Source: Tetracentron sinense
Taxonomy: Eukaryota > Streptophyta > Magnoliopsida > Trochodendrales > Trochodendraceae
Direction: 5' to 3'
Length of the DNA stretch: 64,000 nt
NCBI GenBank assembly: GCA_015143295.1
Contig: CM026571.1
Coordinates: 7,087,501-7,151,500 of the forward strand
In this document: positions 10,511 to 21,989 of the stretch, one piece after another
Position numbering within the stretch: position 1 is the stretch's first letter
How the letters are laid out: each line of letters starts with the position of its first letter
The notes under the pieces: generated by a model
What the model was told of the DNA's origin: nothing
Databases searched by the model: none
What the model saw: only the letters and a program-made list of their open reading frames with translations
Translations under genes and position numbers: made by a program

Positions 10511-10928
10511 GTTTTGGAAGGTTCCCCACTTATTTTCTTCTTATTTTTCTACTACTTTTCCGAGGACCTTGCACCACGCAATTATTTCCTTATCCCTCTT
10601 ACTGGTTACAATGCCTCCTCTCACGTGGTGAAAGTTGTGGCTATGTCATACTCGTGGTTGTGGGGAATTAGGGTTTTGCTAGATGAGCGAGCGAGCGTAC
10701 TTGACGATATCATGAGATCATGCATGGTGTCGAACTGATCGTGATAGTAGAATCAAAACCATGATTTCTCTTCTTGATTGATTCGGTGCATGCATTGGCA
10801 CTCATCTTTATTTGCTTTGGCATATCTACAAACCCAAATCATAGCAAGACCCAAAAATATATATATACATAGGAGTTCACTCATTTGGTGAACTCTTAAC
10901 AATCCCACACGTATATAAATTATGAATT

Positions 10929-11125
10929 AGTCTAGGGATACTCCCAAGGTCTACTCCCAAATCCTAACCGTTTATCTTGTTGTTATTAAACAGTTATGAT
11001 TAGAGCTGATGTGACATTAGAAAAGATAAAATAAGTCAACTGAAATCCTGACCTTTAGTGATTAGTTATAAACGGTTAGGATTAGAGAGTAAATTTGAAA
11101 GTATATTTAGGAGTACCTATAGACT
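10929..11125. mobile_element. palindromic MITE, about 197 bp
   Basis: The ends AGTCTAGGGATACTCC and GGAGTACCTATAGACT are inverted repeats, and further inside ATCCTAACCGTTTA is mirrored by TAAACGGTTAGGAT. The centre is AT-rich and non-coding. No clear target duplication is visible. Confidence 0.65.
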
Positions 11126-11278
11126 GACTCAAATTATACATTACTAACAAAAAAAAAAGGTAGCAATTGATCTAAAATGGGAATTATAAGTTTCCCATAT
11201 CCCCTTCACATAGGAACAATAGGAAGCGACGCAGGAACATCATAAACTTATTAGATAGTAGAATTCTTGAGCGGAGCC

Positions 11279-11502
11279 TGTTCGAGTATACGAAAATAGG
11301 AGGAACGATGCCAAAACATTCCGATCTCGTCTCCTTCCCTGAGGCTCCTCCTCATAAACTGCTCCACCCAGTTATTAATGCATTAATGCAGATGTAGCTG
11401 TTGCTAGACTCAGCCCACCTCCTAAATGTCATTTGGTGGTATGAATCTATGTCGAGGTCGTACATAGTGACATGTGCACCTTCATCTGTTTCGATCACTC
11501 TA
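11279..11502 (-). pseudogene. B3-domain remnant, copy 2
   Basis: The minus strand reads RVIETDEGAHVTMYDLDIDS then YHQMTFRRWAESSNSYI, and after a frameshift FMRRSLREGDEIGMFWHR, the same B3 segment as at 7.7-8.0 kb with substitutions. The disruption lies in a gcattaat duplication at about 11378-11394. The N-terminal half of the domain is missing. As with copy 1, a TTAAC-family repeat with the phrase cctcaacggtgataaccg (compare cctctacggtgatgcaaa at 8614) follows on the plus strand. Confidence 0.65.
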
Positions 11503-12738
11503 ACAAGACAAAAGATTTACTCTGTTACTCACTAGAGTATCCGTCTGGTGAGCAACGCCATCAGTGGACATGTTGTAAGAAAAAAAAAATTTAATGGAAA
11601 GAAGTCAAAAAACAGGTGGGAAATTTTTTTAATTTTGATGCGTCTTGGTCCTAACATCCATATCCATATAGTCTTTGGAGTCAAATCCTCAACGGTGATA
11701 ACCGTAACCAGATTTGCTTCACCCTTTGAGGTGAACACCTGTCCCCTTTGACACCCCTTACCTGTGGTTTAGATTCACCCACCCTTAAGGTTTCTCTCTT
11801 TCTTTCCCTATTTTTTGACTTTAGAGTTTAATTTTCTGCAGAAGTTTGAGATCTAGTTCGAGCACTTCGATATCTGTTATCGATCGTTTTTTTTTTAAAA
11901 AAAATTTGAATCTCCAGCGAGCTGGAGAAACAGAGAACAGCTTGGAGAAGATTAAGCAGCAGCTAACGTCGGGTTCTGGGAGAAATCTGTTGCAGGGACC
12001 GCTTCTCAAAGGATCTGAAATGGAATTAATTTCATATTTTCCTGTATAATCCGAGATTATAGTTTCCATTTCAGCACGACAATAATCCTGTATAAAATCC
12101 TCCGGAATTATAACAAAATGCAAATTTCGTCTATGAACCGTCTGTTGCCCAAATTGTACTCCATGAGATAATTTCGTAATCTCCTCTGGACTCCGGAATA
12201 TGAAATCAAGGGATAGACTATAGATTGAGGGACGGCCATGTTCTTGGATTTGGTTGTTCTGACTATTTTCTTTTGGAGTGAAGAAAGGGGATTGTGGACA
12301 CGTCAGGAATTTGCAATAATTCCACATGCTCAAATGTTTAGTACAGATATGTTCCTTTCGTGGAAATTTTGGCAAAACCGGTTGCAACTAATTATTACGT
12401 CCCTATCGACCCGTCCAACCTTTCTAGTCCCAGCCCCACATTATCTCCCAAACACGAGTACAAAGAAGCTTCCAAAACCAGTGCAGGAGATTAAATCAAA
12501 ATAGTTGGACCCCACCAATTTTAAGCTTATAAAGGGTGTGGTCTGTTGCATGAGCGTGCGTGTGTTTGCATGTGGGGTGTGAGCACGTGAGTTTTCCTTT
12601 TCACTGAAGGTAAGGAAAGACCAACCCCTCGCGCAGAAACAAACAAACAAACAAGTAGCCACAATCAAGAGTCAACTCCTAGTCATAACTGGAGTTGACT
12701 GACGGGACACCCTGCCCCCACCACCCACCAGGCACCAG
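11503..12738. other. intergenic; TTAAC-family fragment at about 11685-11800
   Basis: A repeat-family fragment (ctgtcccctttgacacccct) lies near 11731. A 188-codon open frame on minus (12387-11821) matches no family I know, has no splice or codon pattern that persuades me, and is not called as a gene. The region to 12738 is the upstream flank of the oxygenase promoter. Confidence 0.45.
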
Positions 12739-12745
12739 TATAAAA
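12739..12745 (+). promoter_or_regulatory. TATA box of the DMR6/DLO-like gene
   Basis: TATAAAA lies 89 bases before the ATG at 12834. The stretch between is C-rich (ccctccctcctcc), typical of a plant 5' leader. Confidence 0.6.
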
Positions 12746-12833
12746 CAGGGTCATGTGCGCCTAAACCATAAAAGCTCCTCGCTCGCCCTCCCTCCTCCGC
12801 ATTATAGTGCTTCTTATCTCCCTCCCTCACTTC

Positions 12834-13031
12834 ATGGCGTCAAAGGCCCTTTCCCCCGGAATTCCCTGCTCAATCCTACCGGAAAATTACGTCAGACCTG
12901 AATCTGAGAGACCCAAACTCTCAGAAGTCACCGACTGCGAAAACGTGCCTATCGTCGATTTGGGTTGTGCTGACAGAAACCGAGTAATCCCACAAATAGG
13001 CGATGCCTGCCGGACTGTTGGCTTCTTCCAG
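12834..13031 (+). CDS. DMR6/DLO-like 2-oxoglutarate/Fe(II) dioxygenase, first exon only
   Basis: The exon encodes 66 residues from MASKALSPGIPCSILPENYV through RPESERPKLSEV to the DIOX_N motif NVPIVDLGCADR and IGDACRTVGFFQ, then a GTATGT donor in phase 0. This is the exact first exon of the DMR6-like oxygenase / flavanone-3-hydroxylase-like family, in which the next exon starts with a V-I-N-H-G-V motif. These soluble enzymes hydroxylate small molecules; DMR6/DLO members act on salicylic acid (family knowledge). A TATA box and leader are in place. I found no sequence for exons 2-4, which carry the H-x-D...H iron ligands and R-x-S motif, in the rest of the window. Either the first intron is enormously expanded or the gene is a truncated, probably dead copy. 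Confidence 0.8.
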
Positions 13032-13499
13032 GTATGTATTCATTTCGTTTTCGAAATTATTTCACTGATTATTATTTCATGTGTACATAGTAAGTGGATG
13101 TGGGGAAATTTTCCGGTGTCTTCATTTTCATTAAGTAAATGAGTTTACAGAAGAATAGTCTTAGTAATAGCAGTATTTTTTTGGAAAAAAAAAATGTATC
13201 TTTTTGTTTAGTATGAACTAAGGGCAAAAGGGGAAAAATAACCAACAAAATCAAAACATGATAATTGTCTGAGCCAAAGTTGGAATTGGTGACCTCTAGT
13301 GTGAGACTAGCATAAGAAAAACACCACCACCCAGATAAACTCATCTTTTGGTCCGTTGATGTATATTACTGTTTTTCTTATAGTTGATATGCATCTGATT
13401 GGTCTCGCCAAGTAGTTCTTGACCCAAAAAGATATTGTAATTATCTACTCTACAAGCATAGTCCTCAGTATCCTGGCTATGACTGCTAATCAGTAAATA

Positions 13500-13590
13500 T
13501 TTATACCTACCCCTCTAACTCAGATGGCAAAGCATACCCGCTCTGACGAGGTGGTCTTGTAACCAAATCCAAGGAAGGAAAGCTTTTTTC
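13500..13590 (+). repeat. possible tRNA-derived SINE remnant
   Basis: The phrase ctaactcagatggcaaagc resembles a tRNA A-box region, followed about 30 bases on by a poor B-box-like ggtcttgtaaccaaatcc. It cannot be folded into a full tRNA and I see no target duplication. Weak. Confidence 0.25.
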
Positions 13591-13949
13591 CGGGGGTGTG
13601 GCAAACAGGATGTCCACTCACCAGTAACCCACTATTCTTAACAACCAGTAGATAAATTGTTTGTCACTTTGTCATTCAAGATGAAGGGACTTATATTTCT
13701 ACACCAACTGCCAACCTGGCATAAAAGTAGATACCCTCCTACTTTTAATGTAAATATGTTAATTGATTACCAAATCAACAAACAATATTAGACAGTAAAA
13801 ACAATATCAAACAAAAGAAAAAGGCTTACAATCTTCTCCAATTGGTGCTGGCAAAGAGACTGTCAACATCCAATTGAAAGGTGCCAAATTGCCCCTTCAC
13901 ATCATCAATACCTCAATTTGTGTACACTCATCTTCGCAAGCGTGCAAAG

Positions 13950-16146
13950 CATAGTTGCAGGGAAGTTATGTACAAAGTGAGAAGCTCACTTCCCAAGAAG
14001 CTCGTTTCCCAAACTCGCTTCCTCGGATAAACTCGCTTAATAGGAAGTTCGCTTCCATCATGTCTCATCTAGTAGTTAAAGGGAACTGTATGTGTGAAGT
14101 GATGTGGTAGACCACACTCTATAGCGTAGGGTGTAACTCTAAGCAAGTATCGTCAGTTTGAAACCTAAGACACCTACTTTTCCACAAAATACTCATGTAA
14201 GATAAAATCAAAGGTATCTCTGTTAGACATGATGCCCAGAAAAGTTAGTTAGATTGTTAGACTCTTATTAATTTGATTAATAAAGACTTCTTCTTAATCT
14301 ATTGTGTATTCATTATGGGTAATTGACCATGATCATGAGATGATCTATATGATATGAGAAATCGACAAAAGATCCTTAGGATATATTGTAGGAAAGTTAT
14401 GTGATTGGATTATCACAGGCAGATATAACTTTCCAGTTCCTTATACCTTATATAGTCACAGCTATAGGTGAAGCTATGCACTTCACTTATATGGTTGCCA
14501 CTATGTTAAGATGTACTCAATAGTTGAAATGTAGTTCTATCTCGAACTATTGTAGTGGAGACTACACATCAGCACATGGGTGCTTAAATGTACACTAACT
14601 GATTGCATTCAATGAGAGACCTCTTGCATAAACATACTATCAGATAGTTGGTCTCTCATTCACATTGAACAATTTCGATGATCCTTAGATCTGATGAGTT
14701 CATCTATGACTGAGCAGTGATCTGACTGTTTTGATTCCACCAATGTATTTTCTACCTTAGGAAATACAATACAGTGACAGTTGGATAGTCAGAAAGATGT
14801 TCGAGTCATAATGAATTTCAAACAAGAAATTCATGTTCATTAATTTGAGAGATTATCCAAGTTCCGGGTAAGACAGTTGATTAAGTTCAAATCCTGCGCA
14901 GGTGATTTTCAAATCAAAATAAGTTTTGAAATATACTTTTATTAAAAGATATTATACTTATCAAATGATTTTCTCAAAATGTTTTTCATGAGAAATTGTT
15001 TCTCATGGTTTAATCATAAGTCTTGGAAACCCAGATGATGTGCAATGGGCTATGAGTTAGATAGTATTAAAAATCTCAAAGGCCCATTAGGGATAATGTA
15101 TTTGGAAAGATAAATCGAATTAAAAAGTTCATGTGGCGGGATCCGCATTGGTTGATGTTCATACACTGGGATTGAATTGCAACATAGATATCTCACGTCA
15201 CTTGCAATTCCGATGTAATTCCTGTTTAGAATCAATGGGATAACATTAGGTAAGTCAGAATAAGAATGTCCCAGAGCAATCTGTGGAGATACTCACATAA
15301 GAAATACAAGCTCAATAATTGATTAAATGTTAATCAATTATTTAAGTGATTAAAAGTTAATCATTAATTGAATAGATTAAAAGTTAATTTGTGGTTTAAA
15401 TTAATTGTTAATTTAAATCTAGGAATTATATTAGTAATTATTTAATTAACCTAATTAAAGGGGAAATGAGTTTGACCCATATCCATAAACCCATTAATAT
15501 GGGCCCACGCCCATGGGTTTAAACCCTAGGGTGGGGCGCCCATTTGAGTAATCCTAGTTTGATTAGGATTTGGTTACTTGAATAATTATTGAATAATAAT
15601 TCTATTTATTATGGAATTGAAATCCAATGGCTGGAAAGCAAGTAGGATGAAGTAGTTATAATTGGATTACAACTAGGAATCCAAGGACTCCCATTGCTAC
15701 TTTAGGGTTTTGAACCTTAAGGTTGTGTGTGATAAAAAATCTATACCATTGCTCCATCTTCTTCCTCTTGCTTCAACAATTCCAAAGAGAGATTCTAAAG
15801 CTTTGTGGGGATAGCAAAGAACAAGGATCAAATTTCTAGTATTTCTTCGAAAAATCTCTACAAAGAGTTCTGACGGTTCGAGTGGATTTAGCATCACGGT
15901 GAACATCATTCACCGAGGTAATATAACTAAAACTCTTAGATAATTTATTTGCTTTCATGGTGTAAAGATCATGAGGATCCAGTTTCCGCATAAATTTTTA
16001 TCCGGATCCCCCTTCAATCTCCCCATAAATAACATAATGGGAATGAGGAGTCTATATCTCATTTCTCGTTTCCCGTTTCCAAATGGATTTTTGACTCTCG
16101 CTTCTTGCTTTCATTCTCGTTTTCGCTTCTCACTCTAGTAACTATG
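13950..16146. mobile_element. hAT MITE copy A, split by a solo LTR
   Basis: The ends CATAGTTGC and GTAACTATG are inverted and flanked by a perfect 8-bp duplication gtgcaaag (13942-13949 and 16147-16154). Removing the LTR and its duplication leaves 396 bp, matching copy B at 17009-17399 (391 bp) along its length, including the gagaagctcrctt words at the left and the tctcatttctcrtttccygt words at the right. Confidence 0.85.
14221..16016. mobile_element. solo LTR, 1,796 bp, inside hAT MITE copy A
   Basis: It begins TGTTAGACATGATGCCC and ends CCGGATCCCCCTTCA (TG...CA), flanked by a perfect 5-bp duplication atctc (14216-14220 and 16017-16021). Copy B of the host MITE lacks it, which confirms both borders. 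There is no internal retroelement coding region. The size and the lack of coding suggest a large LTR or LARD-like family; I cannot assign copia or gypsy. Confidence 0.85.
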
Positions 16147-16506
16147 GTGCAAAGTAGGTGTGGCACCTTCCAATTGGTGTTGGCGATCTCCTCGCCGGCA
16201 CCAACTGGAGAAGATCCTAAGTCAAAAAAAAAAAAAATAGTAATAGGCAAATAGAAAATCAAATTAATCAGATCCAGAAAACTTATAATAATTAGATCAA
16301 ACTAATCAACAAACAACAAATAAAAAATAAGATCAAATAAATCACATTACAACTAGTCTATTACATTATTAAAGCACTTCAACTATTAAAGAAAATAAAA
16401 AATCAAATTTAGTCAAAAGCAAATAAAAAAAATCTAAGAATCTATTTAGTTGGGATAATCTGAAAACCTAATAAATTTACTGATCTAAACACTAGATTTA
16501 AACTGA

Positions 16507-19500
16507 GGGTGTGTTTGGATTTGTGGAATTGGTGGACGAAATTGTCAATTTTGTTCTTAAATTCTAATTCTATCTTTGGCTTGTACTATTAAAAAAAAAG
16601 GCTAAAATTAGAATTGTCAAATCCGTACAAAATTGAAGTAGTGATTTCACATGCTAAATTAACAGGAAATCAAATCCTTACTGAAAGATGTTATTTGACA
16701 ATTTCATTCTATTGCGGAATTGGGGGAAAGACACGAACCTTATGAAAATCTCTCTCCAACAACCTAACGTGTGATTTAAATGAATTTAATACATAAAATA
16801 ATAAAAACTATAAATTACAATAATATTTAAATTTAATAGATATATTACTTACATAATTATCTATTTTTATTGTTACTAGTTGGGTTGCATGTGCAAGGCA
16901 CGTGCAAATTTTTGTACAAAATAGTAGCTTGAATATGCCAACGTAGTTATAGAACAAGAATTTACTAATACATTTGATAAAATAGGGTTGTATAAGGTAT
17001 GTCTAGATCATAGTTGCAGGGAATCTATGTACAAGGTGAGAAGCTCGCTTCACCAGAAGCTTGTTTCCTAAACTCGTTTCCTGCTTATTTCCATCATGTC
17101 TCATTTAGTGATAAACGACACTATGTAGGAAGTGATTGGATGAACCTGAGTCTAAAGCAAAGGGTGTAGATCTTGAGCAAGTATTGTTGGATTGAAACCT
17201 AAGGCACCAAATTCTCCACAAATATTTCATGTAAGACAAAATAAAGATATGGTTGGTCATCATAATATAATAGGAATGAGGCGCATATATCTCATTTCTC
17301 ATTTCCTGTTTCCCATTTCCTAAGGATTTTTTGAGCCTCGTTTCCCTCTTCTCGCTTTCGCATTGTTTCTCGTTTTCACTTCTCGCTTTGGTAACTATGG
17401 TCTAGAGAACTCTTGCAATAAATAAATTAAACTAAATCTAATCAAAGCAATATACTGATGAATAGGATAAAAACAATAGAAATAGTTGATACTTTTTTTA
17501 TATATCAATTGTCATTTGATCTCATTTTTTGCCACTCTTCAACTCATCTGAATCGCTTGCATTATAACCTAGGGGAAGTCAAAAAAAGATACAGCCGAAC
17601 AGAATCAAGAGAAATGGCTTGACTCAAGATTTCTCTTTTTTTTACAGCTATTGTTTTTGGAAGTAGCTCTTTCCAACAAGATTTTGCCACCAAATTTCAT
17701 GAGACAAATGAATCCATAGAAATAGCCGGACTTAAGTATAGCTGTGCAATTTCTTAATTTTCTTTAAAAGAATTGCTCATCAATTCTGAGTAGAAAATGA
17801 ACGAACGTAAAAAAAAAGCTGCAGCATGGTCAAGCTCTAGCTCTAGATCTATAAGACTATAACCATGAGAACATTTGTTCCTCACAAGCTATCACGCTCT
17901 CACCCACATTTTAAATAACATGTATAAATCAAACAACCGATATATGAGATCATCAATATTTGAACATGAATTATGCTAAGAACATATGTTAGTCATGACT
18001 CGTGAGTATATTCAGCAAATCAAGCTCAAAGTACAACAGCATTTTCTTCCATCTAACAACACCCACCTATGTTTTGTTTCTACAAAATATTCTGACAAAC
18101 TGAAAGAATAATCAACAGAGATAATAAATGAAAATTAGAATCCAAAAACAATTGAAATTTCACCACAGATTATAAGGAAATTCAACATTTTTATCAAATT
18201 CCTAATTTACATAAATGGTTTGTTATACCAATAATTGAGGTCACAATTTAACAATGGTTAGCAATCTTGGCAAGTTGAAGAAGTGTAGAACCATAGAACT
18301 TATCAAAAAGAAAAAGAAGAATGAGAAAGAAACTTACATGAAGAGAAAGAAACACAAGGTAATTACATTTCCAGAATCGGGAAGATCGGAAACCAACTCC
18401 AACATCGGCACACGGTTCCGCCCCTCTAGGTTCTCCATCTTCAACAAAGTTTTGAGTGAATCGAAGTGGCAGTGGTATACTCAATCTATTGGTGGGGGCG
18501 GTGGGATCATTTGAAGAGTGAATGTTATGTGTTAACGATGGGTTCGAGAATGCTTCGTAGTCGGTGGGTTAATACCCTTTTTCTTTCAAGTATGATGATG
18601 CAGCCAAGGGGTGAGAAACCTGTGGCCTAGTGGCTGCAATAGGTGCAAACTACACCAAAGAGGAACTTCCAAGTTCCAACAATAGGATAACAGAAAACAG
18701 CTAAAAAGTGGAGTAGAGTCGAAGTTGGAACACAAATAGTTGAGAATTCTAGGGTTTAGAAGCCTAAGAATGTCTCTTAAAATAATAATATTATTATTAT
18801 AATAGAGAAAAAGGAAAGCATTGTTAACAACAGGAAGAGCAGTCCATACTGCATGCAGTACCATAAGCAGCTAAGAAACCCTTTCACCTGGCTAACACAC
18901 AAAAAAGCACCAGCCGAGAGGACATAGATGCGGCGACTCCAAGCGAGTCTAATCGACCACACATGGTGGATGAGGCTAGGAGGAGAACATAAAATAAGAA
19001 AATTGACCAGGGACATTCAAGCCCACCGCTCTGAGCGAAAGGAACGAATGCGCCAAGCAAGAAAGTGGGATTGGAGTAGTACTGGTTAGACTGGCAAAAT
19101 CGATTATAAATTATAATAATATTTAAATTTATAATTAATAATTTAATAGATTAAATAATAATTGTTAAAAATTTATACATAAAATAATAAATAACAATAT
19201 TTTTATTTTTATAAATAATAATTTCATATATAAAATAAAATTTAAATTTATTAAATAAAAGTTAAAATAAAATAATAAATAACTACATAAATTATAATAA
19301 TATTTATATTTAATAAGTAATAATTTAATGCAATTAAATATTATTATAATTTATAATTATTATCTTATGTTGATAAAAATTTATTACATAAAATACTAAT
19401 TACTATAAACTAATACATTAAATAATAATTATAAAATATTTAAAATTTTGATAAATATATTACTTATATAATTAAATTTCCTTATTATTATATTCAAATT

Positions 19501-19823
19501 ATAATTTTAAATTTATATTTAATATTTACTAAATATCTTATGTCAATAAAAATTAATACATAAAATAATTATAATAATATTTAAATTCAATAAATATATT
19601 ACTTACATAATCATTTATTCTTATTACTATATTCAGATTAGTTTTACATAATTTTCATTCATCCAAACAATGAAATTAAATTTTTTGCAGTTCAATTCCA
19701 TCTAAACCGTAGTGCTTCCAAATGGCAGAAATATAATTTTGATGGAACTCAATTCAACAGATTTCAATTCCATAGAATTTAATGCTTTGGGTCAATTCCA
19801 ATTCCACAAATCCAAATGCAGCC
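16507..19823. mobile_element. possible large TIR element (tentative)
   Basis: GTTTGGATTTGTGGAATTGG at about 16513 is mirrored by CCAATTCCACAAATCCAAAT at about 19797. Near both ends AT-rich blocks are shared (ttaatagatatattacttac at about 16837; aaatatattacttacataat near 19590). No target duplication matches and no transposase is visible. It may be two independent MITE ends. hAT MITE copy B lies inside the interval. Confidence 0.3.
17009..17399. mobile_element. hAT MITE copy B, 391 bp, uninterrupted
   Basis: Same ends as copy A (CATAGTTGC ... GTAACTATG), flanked by gtctagat (17001-17008) and gtctagag (17400-17407), an 8-bp duplication with one mismatch. It is the empty-site reference for the solo LTR at 14221-16016. 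Confidence 0.85.
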
Positions 19824-19861
19824 TAATTATCAACCCTACAGATTAAATAATAAAGAGCAGT
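17408..19861. other. AT-rich intergenic, no convincing gene
   Basis: The interval 19090-19640 is extremely AT-rich with recurring ataataatttaaattta words. A short minus-strand stretch near 18438-18366 (MENLEGRNRVPMLELVSDLP) followed by a gtaatt donor-like site could be an isolated exon but has no support elsewhere. Nothing else is seen. Confidence 0.4.
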
Positions 19862-19869
19862 GATTAGCA

Positions 19870-20018
19870 TACCTGGAAAATGGATTTTAAAATCCAAGGC
19901 TGGACCTCATTGGTCCATGCCCCCCTCTTAAATACCCAAAACAATTGGTGGGTATTTAAGAGGGGGGGAATGGACCAATGAGGTCCAACCTTGGATTTTA
20001 CAATCCATTTCCCAGGTA
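19870..20018. mobile_element. near-perfect palindromic MITE, about 149 bp
   Basis: The two halves pair almost completely: TACCTGGaAAATGGATT ... GGACCTCATTGGTCCAT ... CCCCTCTTAAATACCCA on the left and the reverse complement on the right around a short loop. Similarity to the 37-kb copy shows the family extends to about 20035 (gttaactatttccc). A transcript would form a long hairpin. The second copy, at 37165-37830, is broken by a hAT insertion. Confidence 0.8.
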
Positions 20019-20319
20019 CGTTAACTATTTCCCAATAATAAACTAAGAGCAGATTTAATACTATACTAATTTTGAAATTTAACGCTAAACAAATAACAAA
20101 ACTAACTAAGCTAACTACTAATCTAAACAATAAGGCGTTAAGGTTAGATATAGGGTTTTAGGGGTTGAATCAAAAAAGGGGTTAGGGTTTCGGGATATAT
20201 ATATATATAGATATAAAAAAAAAAAGGGGTAAATTTGAGTCAAATGGGTTTCGGATTAGGTTTTGGGGTGAAGTCTGAACCAAAAAATTAGAGCAACTAC
20301 AACAACTAAATACTAAAAA

Positions 20320-20660
20320 TTACTGAAGGGAAAGAGAGGTGCACCGGTTTTTGAGCAATGGTGGCCGAGAACTGAGCGGTGGCTGGTGGTGGGTGCGTGA
20401 GCAGCAGTGGCTGGTGGTGGTGGCCGTGACCGAGAGTGGGCTAGCAAAATCCTCTACCGGTGGCTGGTACTGGTGTGCTTGAGTGTGACTGCGTGAGAGA
20501 TAGTGGCTGGTGGTGTACCCTTTGGCTTTTGGCCTTAACAGAGGTCCGAGAGACGGAAATAATAGGCGAGAGACGCAGAGAATCAAGAGAGTGTGAGAAC
20601 TGAAAAATGATAATAGGGCTAGGGTTAGACAAACTTTATATAGATTGGGGCTTGTCAAAT
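20320..20660. other. GTGGCTGGTGGTG simple-sequence region
   Basis: A G/T-rich cryptic simple repeat (gtggctggtggtg and variants) produces a long minus-strand open frame, which I regard as a composition effect. No family match. Confidence 0.5.
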
Positions 20661-20786
20661 TTCAAATATGACCGATATTAAATCTGTTAATGGGCTTGAG
20701 GTAAGGCGTGGATGATGCTTCATGTGGGGGTGCGTGTGTGTGACTCAGTGTGTGTGTGTTTGTGTCCCCCTTACCACACTGCTTGG

Positions 20787-21883
20787 CAGTGTATTAAAAC
20801 ACAAAAACTCGGATCGACTCGTAACCTTGTTGAGTTGAGTCAACTCGAAAACTCGATCAAAACTCGATCAAACTCGGAACTTAATACTCAAAAAATATAA
20901 TATATTATTAATATTAGTTATATTTATATAAAATTATTTAAATTAAAAAATTAATTATAAAACTACATCTAATATGATATTATATATAAATAATATTATA
21001 AAAATATTATTCATTAAAAAAATTATACTAAAAACTTATATAATGAATTATTAATTACTATTTTCTCATATTGTTATTTTTTTACATGTTATAAATAAAT
21101 AATTAACAAATAATTAATTAATTATTAATTTGAAAAAGTATTTTTAAAAAATAAATTATCTCATTGAAAGTACTAAAACTAATAAATGCTTTCAAAGCCC
21201 ATACGGTCCAATCACCCTTTATTTTGAAAGAATATTTGATTTTTTTTATAAAAAAAATTGTCCTATTCAAAGTATGATGCTTACCCTTTCTTACTTGAAA
21301 CAGAGATGGAAGCTTTATGTCTCCAGTCTCCTATCAAATCAGATTTTTTGAATTATTTTATTATATATTTTAATCACAAACCAAAAGAACCTAACCTTTA
21401 CCCGGAACTTTTAGAAAATAAGAGAGATTAACCGAACACTCAGAGTTCTTACGAGAGACGCAGAGTTCTTACGAGAGACGCAGAGAGATCTACCACACCG
21501 AATATCGTCAGAATAGAGCCTTAGAGATGAAGCTCAAGCACCTAATCTCACTGATGAGCACCTAATCTCCACTACTTCATATTCTCTTATTCTTCTTTTC
21601 TTCTTCTTCAAAGATTAGAGAGCTGAGTAAACTAAAAAGAGAGTTTATTTGGCGATCTCATCTTCATCTTTAGTTTTTCAGGGTTTGAAAAAAAAAAAAT
21701 ATACCCTTTCGAGTTCGATCCGATCTACTCGACTCGGTCGAGTCACGAAAAATCGGCCGAGTCAGGCGAGTTTAAGACCGAGTAATGGTACCACCGAGTT
21801 TCTAACCGAGTTGACTCGAAATCCGTCTGATCCGAGTCAACTCGGTCGAGTTTAGAGTCAACTCGGCGATTTTTTAAACACTG
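20787..21883. mobile_element. hAT-type non-autonomous element, 1,097 bp
   Basis: The ends CAGTGTATTAAAA and TTTTTTAAACACTG are inverted repeats and the flanks are a perfect 8-bp duplication ctgcttgg (20779-20786 and 21884-21891). Sub-terminal regions at both ends are rich in GAGTTGACTCGA / ACTCGGTCGAGT words, and the middle is AT-rich. No transposase. It resembles the 4671 and 37289 elements in design but has different terminal sequence. Confidence 0.9.
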
Positions 21884-21989
21884 CTGCTTGGTGTGCTAAG
21901 TTGTTTAGAAAAAAAAAAAAACTGTTAATGGGTTATATTTATAATTTTAAAAATATATTCTATAACTTATTATATATGATTCTTATGAT

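Larger units (their letters stand above)
13835..16216. mobile_element. outer palindromic element split by a nested hAT MITE
   Basis: The left arm ATCTTCTCCAATTGGTGCTG ... AAGGTGCCA (about 13830-13894) is mirrored at the right by TGGCACCTTCCAATTGG ... CCAACTGGAGAAGATC (about 16160-16217). Between the arms lies the hAT element 13950-16146, itself holding a solo LTR. Without the insertions the palindrome would be roughly 180 bp. No target duplication was read for this outermost layer. Confidence 0.55.

Noticed and set aside
11821-12387. 188-codon minus-strand ORF upstream of the oxygenase promoter
   Set aside because: Long, but no family signature, and it overlaps homopolymers (poly-T/poly-A near 11888). 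Kept as unresolved rather than called.
13500-13590. tRNA gene
   Set aside because: A-box-like words only; no acceptor stem pairing or proper B box.
20320-20658. 112-codon minus-strand ORF
   Set aside because: Product of a GTGGCTGGTGGTG-type simple sequence; low complexity.
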